Assembly (NCBI RefSeq): GCF_037892425.1
Contig: NZ_JBBKTT010000001.1
Coordinates: 1,302,001-1,366,000, forward strand
DNA: 64,000 nucleotides
Direction of reading: 5' to 3'
Origin: Lacibacter sp. H375
GTDB taxonomy: Bacteria; Bacteroidota; Bacteroidia; Chitinophagales; Chitinophagaceae
Positions 9,106 to 17,614 of the stretch are shown here, piece after piece. Position 1 is the first letter of the stretch. The number at the start of each line of letters is the position of its first letter. Made by a program: the position numbers and the translations under genes. The notes beneath the pieces are model-generated. The model was not told the DNA's origin. It saw only the letters and a program-made list of their open reading frames with translations, and did not search any database.

Positions 9106-11562
9106 ATGAACAGAGTTACATTAAGCCTTATCATCCTTTTCTTTGCAGCTGCTGTGTCTGCACAAACATCCGTACGTGGAAAAATAACCACCACCATTCT
9201 CAACCAGGATAAAAAACCGGTTGAGAATGCAACAGCTGAATTATTGCGGAGTAAAGATTCTTCATTGGTAAAAACAGCATTGTCTGACAAAGCCGGCCTG
9301 GCAGAATTTGAACGCATCCCTTTAGGTTCTTACATCATCCGCACCAGTATGGTTAACCATGAGAAACAATTTTCAACTGTCATTACAATTTCAGAAAATC
9401 AAACAACTGCATCAGCAGCAGATGTTGTACTTCAACCTTCAGCCACACAATTAAAAACAATTGAAGTAACAGGAAAGAAACCTTTTATACAACGTCTTGG
9501 CGATCGTATTGTGGTGAACGTTGAAAACAGTGTGGTGAATGCAGGTAGTTCTGCCTTTGATGTACTGGAACGTTCGCCAGGTATTTTAATTGATGCAAAT
9601 GACAACCTTAGTATGCGTGGCCGTAGTGGCGTGATCATCATGATCGATGGCAAACCTACTCCTATGACTGGTGCTGATCTGGTGAACTACTTACGCAGTC
9701 TTCCATCAAATGCTATTGAACGCATTGATCTCATCACCAACCCATCATCGAAATATGATGCAGCAGGTAATGCAGGTATCATTGATATCCGCATGAAAAA
9801 AGATCAACGCTTTGGTACCAACGGCAGCATTACTGCAGGTTACGGACAAGGTGTTTATCCAAAAGCAAACGGTGGTATCAATTTCAATCACCGCAATAAG
9901 AAAATGAATTTGTTTGGTGGGTATAATTATGCATACCGAATGAATTTAAACAACCTGTTACTCGATCGTAATTTCTTTACCAGCTCAGGTGAGTTCACAG
10001 GGAAAGATGAAAAGAATAACTACACAAAAATTCCATTAGACCTGCACACCTTACGTATTGGTGCCGATTTTTTTCCTTCGAAAAAAACAGTGATTGGTTT
10101 TGTGTTGAACAGCAACATGAATTTTATCAGGCCGAACAATAACAACAGTTCTGTTGTGAGTGATGCATTCAAACAACCAATGTTCACCTTCCGCACACAA
10201 ACAAATAGCCAGAATGAAAACAAAAATGCTGTGGCAAACGTGAACATCAAACACACGTTCGACAGTACAGGAAAAGAATTAACTGCTGATATTGATATGG
10301 GTTATTTCGGATCAAACAACAATTCACGTGTGGCAACCCAATATTATAAACTTGACGGAACAGCTTTACAACCTGATTATATATTAGATGGTTTCCAAAA
10401 AGGAAACTTACGACTTGCAACAGCAAAGGCCGATTATGTGCAACCTATGAAAAACAAAAGTAGTTTTGAGGCGGGCTTTAAAACAAGTTTGGTGCATGCC
10501 GATAACGATGCACGCTTCTTCGACATGAGCAGCGGTTCACCGATTGATGATGAAAACAAAACCAATCATTTTTATTACGACGAAAACATCAATGCAGCTT
10601 ATACCAACTTCAAAAAAGAATACAAGAAATTCGATTTCCAAATTGGTTTGCGTGCAGAGAACACCAATGTAAAAACAAAACAGGTAAAAGGAAATATTAC
10701 CTGGGATTCATCGTACACACAACTCTTCCCAAGTGCATTCTTTAATTATAAGTTGAAAGAAGATCAAACACTGGGAGTATCCGTGAGCCGTCGTATAGAC
10801 AGACCAAATTATTCTCAATTGAATCCGTTCTTATTCCTGATTGATGTAACAACCTACTCAACCGGTAACCCGGCATTGCTGCCCCAGTTCACCTGGAGTT
10901 ATGAGTTAAACTATACCGTGAAGAATATCAACTTCACACTTGGTTACAGCCGCACCAAGAATAACCAGAACATTGTGATCACACGTTTTAAAGATGCGTT
11001 CCCCAATATTCCGAGTGATGACAACATTACCGTGCAGATACCTGTTAACCTTGCTTCATCTGATTACTATGGCTTAACCGTTGCTGCACCTGTGCGCATC
11101 AACAGATGGTGGAACATGATGAACAACGCCAATGTGTTTTACAATCATTTCAATGGAAGACTTGCCGGCACAACTTTAGATAACGGGAAGGTTGTTGTAA
11201 ACCTCAGCAGCAATCACACATTCACGTTTGGAAAAAGCTGGACAAGTGAATTGTTTGGTAACTATAATTCAGGTGGACAATATGGCTTTATGGCCATGCG
11301 TCCGCAGTGGGGTGTTGGTGCAGGTGTACAAAAAACGTTATGGAAAGGAAAAGGCCAGGTACGTTTCAACATCACCGATATTTTCTGGACCAATTTACCA
11401 AGAGCAACCATTACGTATAACAATTATATCGAGATATGGAGAGCATACCGTGAAACAAGAGTAGCCAACCTCAGCTTCACCTATCGCTTTGGCAGTAACA
11501 AAGTAGCACAGGCAAGAAAAAGAACAACGGCATCAGAAGAGGAGCGCCAACGTGCACAATAG
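9106..11562 (+). CDS. TonB-linked outer-membrane beta-barrel receptor
   Basis: An 818-residue outer-membrane protein: signal peptide (1-19, AAAVSAQ), a carboxypeptidase-regulatory-like beta-sandwich (about 22-110), a plug domain (about 120-230, with SAFDVLERSPGILID and IDGKPTPM), and a long barrel of the outer-membrane beta-barrel family 3 type. No SusC signature, so not a SusC partner. Such receptors import or bind small ligands; the ligand here cannot be told. It stands alone, 231 bp after mnmG, and is followed by a good terminator. Confidence 0.85.
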   Translation: MNRVTLSLIILFFAAAVSAQTSVRGKITTTILNQDKKPVENATAELLRSKDSSLVKTALSDKAGLAEFERIPLGSYIIRTSMVNHEKQFSTVITISENQTTASAADVVLQPSATQLKTIEVTGKKPFIQRLGDRIVVNVENSVVNAGSSAFDVLERSPGILIDANDNLSMRGRSGVIIMIDGKPTPMTGADLVNYLRSLPSNAIERIDLITNPSSKYDAAGNAGIIDIRMKKDQRFGTNGSITAGYGQGVYPKANGGINFNHRNKKMNLFGGYNYAYRMNLNNLLLDRNFFTSSGEFTGKDEKNNYTKIPLDLHTLRIGADFFPSKKTVIGFVLNSNMNFIRPNNNNSSVVSDAFKQPMFTFRTQTNSQNENKNAVANVNIKHTFDSTGKELTADIDMGYFGSNNNSRVATQYYKLDGTALQPDYILDGFQKGNLRLATAKADYVQPMKNKSSFEAGFKTSLVHADNDARFFDMSSGSPIDDENKTNHFYYDENINAAYTNFKKEYKKFDFQIGLRAENTNVKTKQVKGNITWDSSYTQLFPSAFFNYKLKEDQTLGVSVSRRIDRPNYSQLNPFLFLIDVTTYSTGNPALLPQFTWSYELNYTVKNINFTLGYSRTKNNQNIVITRFKDAFPNIPSDDNITVQIPVNLASSDYYGLTVAAPVRINRWWNMMNNANVFYNHFNGRLAGTTLDNGKVVVNLSSNHTFTFGKSWTSELFGNYNSGGQYGFMAMRPQWGVGAGVQKTLWKGKGQVRFNITDIFWTNLPRATITYNNYIEIWRAYRETRVANLSFTYRFGSNKVAQARKRTTASEEERQRAQ

Positions 11563-11648
11563 ACCGCTGATGATGTGAATGGAATGATGCGCATGATGAT
11601 CATTCAGTGGCTTTGACAACTATGTACATTTTTTCTCATGTTGATAAC

Positions 11649-11680
11649 GGGCTGGTATTCTTATCGGCCCTCTTTTTTTT
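11649..11680 (+). terminator. Intrinsic terminator after the TonB-linked receptor
   Basis: GGGCTG (11649-11654) pairs with CGGCCC (11665-11670, one G-T pair), followed by a run of eight T after one C. It lies 86 bp after the receptor stop codon, in the right orientation. Confidence 0.65.
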
Positions 11681-11694
11681 CTCAGCTTGCTGAT

Positions 11695-11880
11695 AAAAAA
11701 CAATAGGCAATATTCAATAGGCAAAAGACAATAGACAATATGCAAAGTTTCAAACGAAAACACGCTTTGTTTTTTTGTCAATTGCTCATTGCCAATTGTC
11801 TTCCTGTATTCCCTGGAATTTGTTTTTTGTCTTTTGGACCTTCTTGTATTTCTTCCTTGAACCTTGTCCCTTGTGCCTTT
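11695..11880. repeat. Word-like low-complexity intergenic repeats
   Basis: Runs of near-identical short words: AATAGGCAA / AATAGACAA units at 11702-11743, then the complementary style (CAATTGCTCATTGCCAATTG, TTGAACCTTGTCCCTTGTGCC) up to 11878. The same words appear at 15647-15777 and 58420-58490. Nothing else is seen in this 318 bp gap apart from the terminator. Confidence 0.6.
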
Positions 11881-12741
11881 CTACCTCAATTCTTTCTTTC
11901 TTGCAATCTGCAATAACTGCAGGTGAGGTTGTAAATGCACGAGGCTGTCTTTCTGTAAAAACTGGCGGAGATGTTTGTGGAAATGACTGTAATCGTAGTA
12001 ACCGTACACACCGTAATGAAATGTTTGCGGACGGCTCACGATATGACTCACAGCTTTGCGTATACGCAATACCTGCAGGGCCTGTTTGCTGCTGATGCCG
12101 GTACCCGTTTCAAAATAACGTTGCAAGGTGCGTGTGGAAATGCTGTAATGTGCAGCAAGTTCTTCAATGGTCGTATTGAAATTATTATTGATCACTGCTT
12201 TCTGCAGAATCTCTGTAACAATATTAATAGGTTGTAAGGAGCCACGGTATTGCTCAATGGTATCTTCATAATGTTTGGTAAGCAGCTGCACACGTTTTTC
12301 AAACGAAACAGCATGCTTAATGTTGTTGATGAGTTGCTGATCCATGAGATAACTCAATGGAAACATGGTGCCGCTGTACTCCGAAAAATTTACCTTCTTC
12401 TCAAAGATCACGGGGCTCACTTTAAACTTAATACCAAACACAGAATTTCCCGGGCGGTGAAATGCTTCAATATTATTGAGCCTTGGTAAAAAACCATCAC
12501 CTTTCATTTGCTGACGGTTCTGCTCGATCTGCATTTCATAGGGCGACCCTAAATTAATGAGATAGGAATAACCAAGATTGGGAAACAATACATCACTGAA
12601 ACCATCCGGGTATTTCTGCCAGAGATGTTCAAATTTTGTTTGCCAGAAGAATTCAATAAACAGAGATAAAGGTCCCGTTACATGGTGGCGGTGGTAGTTA
12701 GTTTCGAAGTGATCGCTATGAACAAATTCAATGTGTTGCAC
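11881..12741 (-). CDS. AraC-family transcriptional regulator
   Basis: A 286-residue regulator with an N-terminal cupin-like sensing region (about 1-150, the DUF6597-like type often found in Bacteroidota) and a C-terminal double helix-turn-helix AraC domain (about 175-270). The first HTH is in TIEELAAHYSISTRTLQRYFETGTG. The second HTH region is less canonical than usual (RPQTFHYGVYGYYDYSHFHKHLRQF). Targets are unknown; the gene stands alone with divergent or convergent neighbours. Confidence 0.82.
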   Translation of the reverse strand: MQHIEFVHSDHFETNYHRHHVTGPLSLFIEFFWQTKFEHLWQKYPDGFSDVLFPNLGYSYLINLGSPYEMQIEQNRQQMKGDGFLPRLNNIEAFHRPGNSVFGIKFKVSPVIFEKKVNFSEYSGTMFPLSYLMDQQLINNIKHAVSFEKRVQLLTKHYEDTIEQYRGSLQPINIVTEILQKAVINNNFNTTIEELAAHYSISTRTLQRYFETGTGISSKQALQVLRIRKAVSHIVSRPQTFHYGVYGYYDYSHFHKHLRQFLQKDSLVHLQPHLQLLQIARKKELR

Positions 12742-12817
12742 GGGAGCAAATTATAAAACAACAACAGCAACCACAATCTTTTCATGATGAATGGCTTCCG
12801 CTTATCAACTATTTATA

Positions 12818-13087
12818 TTAACGCTTTATTAGCAAACCATAAAGCAACAAACCAAGCGTTAGTAACACGTGCAGCAACAGCCATCCTTTTTGCCAGTTTT
12901 TTCTGTTAGTCCACTTAACAGCTGGGTTAAACGGATCGAAGATCAATGCAATACCCAAATTGGAAGCTGCTGAAACAAGGTCTTTACTCACAAACAGAAA
13001 GTAAAGACTTAATAAAACAAATGCAGCATAAGCCCAGCGGTTAACAGATGTACTGATGTTTTTGGGAGTTGTTTTCTCTGATGTCAT
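12818..13087 (-). CDS. Small two-helix membrane protein, unknown function
   Basis: 89 residues with two predicted membrane helices (about 19-50 and 68-87) separated by a polar loop (NPAVKWTNRKNWQKG). The composition is that of a real protein. I do not recognise a family function. It lies between the AraC regulator and the desaturase, both on the same strand but with long gaps, so an operon is not evident. Confidence 0.6.
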   Translation of the reverse strand: MTSEKTTPKNISTSVNRWAYAAFVLLSLYFLFVSKDLVSAASNLGIALIFDPFNPAVKWTNRKNWQKGWLLLHVLLTLGLLLYGLLIKR

Positions 13088-13346
13088 TACAAAGGTTTAC
13101 CAATGAGTGTAGCAATTCCGCTACTTGTTACAACTCCCTCGATTAATAATATATGATCACTAACTCTGTTAACTGTTCAATCATCAACATTGAAATGATA
13201 CTTACATAAAGGCTTTTCGTTTTGTTGAATTAACATCAATGGCTATTCCCTGAAACTAAAACAACTAAACAGTTTGTTGCAAGCGGGGGAAAAGCATTAC
13301 TTCTCTTCTCCAAAGAAGAAAGATGCAGCTGCGTACATCAGTGGGC

Positions 13347-13378
13347 CAAAAAAAAGCCACCGGAGAATATCCGGTGGC
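13347..13378 (-). terminator. Intrinsic terminator of the desaturase gene
   Basis: GCCACCGG (13356-13363) and CCGGTGGC (13371-13378) form a perfect 8 bp stem with a 7 nt loop. On the minus strand it is followed by a run of nine T (A on the plus strand, 13347-13355). It ends transcription of the desaturase gene, whose stop is at 13406. The rest of the 13088-13405 gap shows nothing else. Confidence 0.88.
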
Positions 13379-13405
13379 TCGTGTAATTATCAGCAGTATA
13401 AAAAA

Positions 13406-14221
13406 TTAATGCTTGTGTTTCTGCTGTGGCAGATGTACAGGTTTTAAACGAATGATACGTAAGGCATGCATTACACGCATGATCACAAAGGTGAGATCAA
13501 ACTCATACCACTTACGTGCAAAGTTTGCATTGTCTTTATCCTTGTGGTGATTGTTTTGAAACAGTTCACCCATCAGCAACACACCCCATGGCGTGGTGTT
13601 CTTGCTGTGATCTTCAATTTTATAATTACGGTAACCCAGCTTATGACCAAACCAGTTTACAATAGCACCTTGTATTGGCCCCATCAAAAAATGAATCGGT
13701 AATAACAGGAACCACCAGAAGCCTGGAGCAAAAAAGAAATAGAACGCTACATAGCCTGCAATAAAAAACCCACGGGTAATATTGTTATGGCCAAACTTAT
13801 CGAGCTTATCCCAAATGGGTAAGTACTCACGGGTGAATTCAGGATCAGGAACATTTTTACCTGTTACAAAACCACTGAAGATGCGTGCCGTGTGCACCAT
13901 CATTTGCCAGATGTCTTTAAAGAAATGTGGTGAGTGCGGATCTTTCTCTGTATCACTATAAGCATGGTGCATACGATGCATCACTGCATACGCACGTGGC
14001 ACAAGAAAAGAAGAACCCTGTACAAACCAGGTTAAGAAGTAAAATGTTTTTTCCCATCCCGGTTTTGCCGTGTACATCTGGTGGGAAGCATACCGGTGTA
14101 AAAAGAACGAATGAAAGAACAACGATAAGAACCAATGAAGAGAGAAGAAAAGAATAATAGCTGTCATAATAATATCCCCGATAAAAGAGTGCAAAGAAAC
14201 GCCATTAATAATTGTAAACAA
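13406..14221 (-). CDS. Acyl-CoA (delta-9 type) fatty acid desaturase
   Basis: A 271-residue membrane di-iron desaturase that introduces a double bond into saturated acyl chains, affecting membrane fluidity. The three histidine boxes are present: HRYASH (42-47), HRMHH (82-86) and NNHHKD (around 235). Two pairs of membrane helices lie between them. An internal start at 14167 (MTAIILFF) also gives a normal family N-terminus, so the first 18 residues are uncertain. It has its own strong terminator. Confidence 0.9.
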   Translation of the reverse strand: MFTIINGVSLHSFIGDIIMTAIILFFSLHWFLSLFFHSFFLHRYASHQMYTAKPGWEKTFYFLTWFVQGSSFLVPRAYAVMHRMHHAYSDTEKDPHSPHFFKDIWQMMVHTARIFSGFVTGKNVPDPEFTREYLPIWDKLDKFGHNNITRGFFIAGYVAFYFFFAPGFWWFLLLPIHFLMGPIQGAIVNWFGHKLGYRNYKIEDHSKNTTPWGVLLMGELFQNNHHKDKDNANFARKWYEFDLTFVIMRVMHALRIIRLKPVHLPQQKHKH

Positions 14222-14352
14222 GCATTGTGGAAGAGTTTAACGTAAATGAGTTTTGTTCATGCTACATAGTGAACCTTCGTTAGCAATACATTGCCACACT
14301 AATGTCATATTACCTCTTTTAACGGCGGTGTTCTTATTACCGGTACATAAAA

Positions 14353-14514
14353 CGTGCCGACAAGTATAGAAAGCAGATTGGCACGATATTGACATACTGA
14401 AAGCAGTATGTAAAGGCACAGAAAGTTGTGCCTGTTAACACAAAGAGAACCGCTACCTCATAAAGCCCTTTCACGAAAACACAGAGCATCAGCCGGAATG
14501 GCTGGTGCTTTTTT
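14353..14514 (+). ncRNA. Candidate orphan structured RNA with terminator
   Basis: Inside a 666 bp gap with no convincing ORF there are three hairpins in a row: CGTGCC/GGCACG (14353-14385), ACATACTG-AAAG-CAGTATGT (14392-14411, perfect 8 bp) and AGGCACA/TGTGCCT (14414-14433, perfect 7 bp). About 50 nt later an intrinsic terminator follows (14486-14514). No plus-strand gene precedes the terminator, so it probably ends a small RNA. No match to tmRNA, RNase P, SRP or 6S consensus sequences was recognised. The remainder of 14222-14887 contains a fragment of the common word-like repeat (around 14545-14590) and nothing else I can support. Confidence 0.4.
14486..14514 (+). terminator. Orphan intrinsic terminator
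   Basis: GCATCAGCC (14486-14494) pairs with GGCTGGTGC (14500-14508) over 9 bp with one G-T pair and a 5 nt loop, followed by six T. It has no protein-coding gene upstream on this strand. Confidence 0.75.
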
Positions 14515-14887
14515 GTTGCTGAATTATTTCTCGCTCAAAGGAGTCTTTCATGAACGCAGATGAACAAACCCACGAATTCCTTTGTGAGTTGAAACTTCGC
14601 AGAACAGAACACTGCTACATGCGAATGAATTGCGAGAAGCAGGCATCCGCTTCTCGTGGCATTTGACAGGGCTTTGCTATGCCTTTGACAGGGAGTAAGG
14701 TCTTTTGGACATAGCTGTACATTTCCGGCATAAGAAAACAATGTTGGCATAATGCGGCAAAAGCGGCGGGTTGATTTCCGTTCGCTTTTTTGTGTTTGTA
14801 ATCTTGTTGTGTCGTTGCAACTGACGGGTTTTAAAAAAATGTACCCCTGAAACATTTTCATTTTATTCAGTTTTAAATTTTAAACCG

Positions 14888-15643
14888 ATGGCACAACAAA
14901 AAGGAATCCTTCCGTTGAAGGGTACAATCGGTAACATTACTTTTTACAAAAGCAAAGACGGATATCTCGCAAGAGAGAAAGGCAGTTTGAATGCAGAGCG
15001 TATTGCCAATGATCCTTCGTTTGCACGTACCCGTGAGAATGGTGCAGAGTTTGGCAGAGCCGGACAGGCAGGAAAAGTATTGCGCACAGCACTCCGTTCT
15101 TTATTACTTAACACAGCTGACAGCCGCATGCTTAGCAGACTCACACGTGAACTGATGAAAGTGATCCAGGCTGATGCGATCAACGAACGTGGATTACGTA
15201 ACGTGATTGATGGTGAAGCTGAATTGCTGGAAGGTTTTGAATTCAATGCAAACAGTAAGCTTGGCACTTCGTTGTTTGCGCCTTACACTACGACCATTGA
15301 TCGTGTAAGTGGTGAGCTGAGTGTGAGTATCCCTTCATTTGTTCCAACGAACATGGTGGCTGCACCAAGTGGTGCCACGCATTTCAAATTGGTTTCTGCA
15401 GGTGTTGAAATTGATTTTGAAAACAAGACGTACGTGGTTGCGGTTGCAGACATCAATTCGTTGCCGATGAATTCCACTCCCACTGCCGTGGTGAATATCA
15501 GTCACCAGGTGACTGCAAACAGTACGAAGCCTTTGTTTCTTGCATTGGGTATTGAGTTTTACCAGGAGGTGAATGGTAACCAGTACAGTTTGAAGAATGG
15601 AGCGTTTAATGCGCTTGCACTGGTGAAGGTAAATGGAGGTTAA
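14888..15643 (+). CDS. Conserved Bacteroidota protein of unknown function
   Basis: 251 residues, no signal peptide or membrane segment. The first 30 residues (LKGTIGNITFYKSKDGYLAR) and the TRENGAEFGRAGQAGK segment are, from memory, strongly conserved in a Bacteroidota family that is usually followed by tiny hydrophobic proteins. The C-terminal half looks like a beta-sandwich. I know no function. It opens a small cassette with the genes at 16007 and 16231. Confidence 0.7.
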   Translation: MAQQKGILPLKGTIGNITFYKSKDGYLAREKGSLNAERIANDPSFARTRENGAEFGRAGQAGKVLRTALRSLLLNTADSRMLSRLTRELMKVIQADAINERGLRNVIDGEAELLEGFEFNANSKLGTSLFAPYTTTIDRVSGELSVSIPSFVPTNMVAAPSGATHFKLVSAGVEIDFENKTYVVAVADINSLPMNSTPTAVVNISHQVTANSTKPLFLALGIEFYQEVNGNQYSLKNGAFNALALVKVNGG

Positions 15644-15646
15644 GAA

Positions 15647-15777
15647 AAGGCACAAGGGACAAGGGACAAGGTACAAGGTACAAGGGACAAGGCACAAGGG
15701 AGAAAAATCCAAGAGCCAAAAGACAAAAGCCAAGGAAAGGTACAAGGGACAAGGGACAAGGTGCAAGGCACAAGGAA
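15647..15777. repeat. Degenerate tandem repeat, unit about RCAAGGKA
   Basis: More than ten 5-9 bp units of the ACAAGGG/ACAAGGT type in two blocks, separated by AAATCCAAGAGCCAAAAGAC-like words. It begins right after the stop codon of the preceding gene. The rest of the gap up to 16006 shows no gene. Confidence 0.75.
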
Positions 15778-16006
15778 GAAAATCCAAGAACCAAATGCCA
15801 GAATCCAAAGAAGAAAGCCGATAGCCGGTAGTCATTAGTTGTTAGTGAAAACAAAGGGCAGTTGATTCTTTCTCTGACGGAGCCATTTTTCTGAACAGAA
15901 AATCAGCAATTATTTATTGCAATAATAACATCACTCCTGAGCGGATGAGGAATTGTATTGCCCTTTGATTTATGAACATCATTTTTTCAAATCACAAATT
16001 CAAAAC

Positions 16007-16222
16007 ATGAAGAAGATTTTGAAACGTGCGAAGCGACGTACGCCGAAGTTCTTTAAACAGGTACGGAATATTGGTGTGGCATTGGCTGGTGTGAGTGCAG
16101 CGATTCTTGCAGCACCTGTTGCATTGCCTGCAGTGCTGATTAAAGTGGCCGGTTACTTAGCAGTTGCCGGTGCGGTTGCAGGGAGTGTGAGCCAGACGGC
16201 TGTGACAAACGAACGCAACTAA
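16007..16222 (+). CDS. Small basic/hydrophobic protein, holin-like shape
   Basis: 71 residues: a very basic N-terminus (MKKILKRAKRRTPKFFKQ) followed by an Ala/Val/Gly-rich hydrophobic stretch with one or two membrane helices (about 24-62). The shape resembles small holins or membrane-active peptides, but that is only a resemblance. The ATG at 16007 gives this N-terminus; an upstream in-frame start is less likely. It is followed 8 bp later by another small hydrophobic ORF. Confidence 0.6.
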   Translation: MKKILKRAKRRTPKFFKQVRNIGVALAGVSAAILAAPVALPAVLIKVAGYLAVAGAVAGSVSQTAVTNERN

Positions 16223-16230
16223 TTATTCTT

Positions 16231-16404
16231 ATGCAAGACTCGTACTTTTTGAAAACAGGAACTGCCGGTGGAACGATCACGATTCTTTTTGCTAACATCC
16301 ATGCAGATGATTTGTTGAAGACGGTGGTGCTTGCTGCTGTTGGTGCAGCTGTGAGTTTGGTGGTATCGTTTGTGTTGAAGAAGATGTTTGGGAAAAAGAA
16401 GTGA
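16231..16404 (+). CDS. Small membrane protein, 57 residues, unknown function
   Basis: The reading frame from ATG 16231 to TGA 16402-16404 encodes MQDSYFLKTG, then a Gly/Thr-rich stretch and one hydrophobic helix (about 30-50) with a basic tail (KKMFGKKK). It lies 8 bp after the 71-residue gene and 11 bp before a strong terminator, which supports it being the last gene of the unit. Function unknown. Confidence 0.6.
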   Translation: MQDSYFLKTGTAGGTITILFANIHADDLLKTVVLAAVGAAVSLVVSFVLKKMFGKKK

Positions 16405-16415
16405 GCCGGTTTGAG

Positions 16416-16442
16416 AGCCCCGATTTATTTCGGGGCTTTTTT
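16416..16442 (+). terminator. Intrinsic terminator of the small-protein cassette
   Basis: AGCCCCG (16416-16422) and CGGGGCT (16431-16437) form a perfect 7 bp stem with an 8 nt loop, followed by a run of T. It lies 11 bp after the stop of the 57-residue ORF. Confidence 0.88.
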
Positions 16443-16551
16443 GTTTCACGCAGAGGACAGGAGAAGCAGGGAATGTTCGCTTTGCTCACAAGAAGTTGCT
16501 CACTGATTGCACTGATGAACACAGATTGTTGCGGCGCTGCGCTTGCAGTAT

Positions 16552-16710
16552 CTTTTGTCACTTTTTGCTTGTCCAAAAAGTAACCAAAAAGGACCCCGAA
16601 AACCAATATACAGCCTGGTTTTCGGTTTAGGCCTTGATCGAGTTTTGTACTACTGTGATGAAGTGCATTAGTAGTTGCATGAACGTCTCATGTGTGGCAT
16701 GTTGATTTTA
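16552..16710. repeat. Hairpin repeat element, copy A
   Basis: Contains the 5' hairpin CTTTTTG-CTTGTC-CAAAAAG (16561-16580), the word TAACCAAAAAGG, a central stem CCGAAAACC (16596-16604)/GGTTTTCGG (16617-16625), and the conserved tail TACTACTGTGATGAAG ... GTTGCATGAACGTCTCATGTG. Related copies are at 20061, 22726 and 22901. It fills most of the 16405-16817 gap; the piece at 16443-16530 is word-like repeat (CACGCAGAGGACAG, CTGATGAACACAGATTG). Confidence 0.75.
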
Positions 16711-16817
16711 TGCAACTTGTTTCCTAGGTGCGTATTTGCGATCCCTGATTGTTTGGCGAAGCAACCGGAGAAAATAATGAATATTGAGTAGTGAATGTTG
16801 AATGATGAAGAGATGTG

Positions 16818-17033
16818 TCAGGACTGGAGGAAGTCTTTGATGAGTTCTTCGTCGATGCCGGTGAAGAGGGAGAATTCTTTGATGGTAATGAATTCGTCTT
16901 TTGATTTGCCGAGTGCGTTGCGGATTTTTTGGAGCAGCTGACGGGCAGTGCGGCCACGACGGCCTGTTATATTTTCCACGTCTCTTGTATAAAGTACAAC
17001 ACGTGGAGGTATTGCGTTGGGTGCTGTTTTCAT
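16818..17033 (-). CDS. Small conserved protein, possible DNA-binding fold
   Basis: 71 residues from the internal start MKTAPNAIPPRVVLYTRDV; the open frame extends 19 codons upstream, but that extension looks unlike protein. The sequence NITGRRGRTARQLLQKIRNALGK followed by FITIKEFSLFTGIDEELIKDFL suggests two helix-rich segments, as in small regulators, but I cannot assign a family. It stands alone between repeat copy A and the gene at 17247, which is on the opposite strand. Confidence 0.5.
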   Translation of the reverse strand: MKTAPNAIPPRVVLYTRDVENITGRRGRTARQLLQKIRNALGKSKDEFITIKEFSLFTGIDEELIKDFLQS

Positions 17034-17246
17034 TGAGGTGATTTTAGGTGTAAAAGGGTAACACAAAACTTGGTATTTTATTAGTTTCATAAAAGCGTGT
17101 TGCTACGTTGTTGCACTCCAATTTATAATATCGTATTTTACTGAAGCTGTATAATGTCGTATAAATACCACTGGCAATGTCGCATTAATCGGGTTTCACA
17201 GGGAGGTTCAAGATGCAAGCTTTGTGGTTCATCAAAATCATATTTT

Positions 17247-17603
17247 ATGAACCATTTTATTACCCTGCAAGAAGCCATTGATATGACAACGTTGTATCGG
17301 GCAGAGAACGAAAACATTTTAAAACCAGAGTTTCAAAATCAAAACATCTTAGCCCGTTCAGAGGCGTTTGAAAGAGCTGCCTTTGATACATTGCTTGCGA
17401 AAAACGGCTGTGCCGGCTTAAGGATCTATTATGGCATGGATGAAAACTATAAGGTACATGCCATCATTGTTCCCACTGACAGTAACGGGAATGATATTCT
17501 ACCTGCACCAGGTTTAAACGAAGAAGAAGAGGGTGAAGATATTGCTGAACGAGGCATCAGGTGTCCTGACTTATGCCCAACGGCATCGCCACTAAACAGT
17601 TAA
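17247..17603 (+). CDS. Conserved Bacteroidota protein of unknown function
   Basis: 118 residues from the start MNHFITLQEAIDMTTLYR. It has an N-terminal helical region, a RIYYGMDENYKVHAIIVPTD strand pair, an acidic linker (EEEEGEDIAE) and a Cys-bearing tail (RCPDLCPTASPLNS). The tail with CP..CP and a terminal LNS looks like a conserved feature. It is 11 bp upstream of the 7TM gene and likely forms an operon with it and the two-component pair. Confidence 0.6.
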   Translation: MNHFITLQEAIDMTTLYRAENENILKPEFQNQNILARSEAFERAAFDTLLAKNGCAGLRIYYGMDENYKVHAIIVPTDSNGNDILPAPGLNEEEEGEDIAERGIRCPDLCPTASPLNS

Positions 17604-17614
17604 TTTATTTACAC

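Noticed and set aside
8958-9317. 119-codon minus-strand ORF
   Set aside because: Mostly antisense to the start of the TonB-linked receptor gene; composition unlike a protein and no family pattern.
14535-14861. 108-codon minus-strand ORF in the intergenic region
   Set aside because: Covers word-like repeats; residue composition is not protein-like and there is no recognisable domain.
15647-15777. Coding region in the tandem repeat
   Set aside because: Open frames here are only low-complexity translations of the ACAAGGG units.
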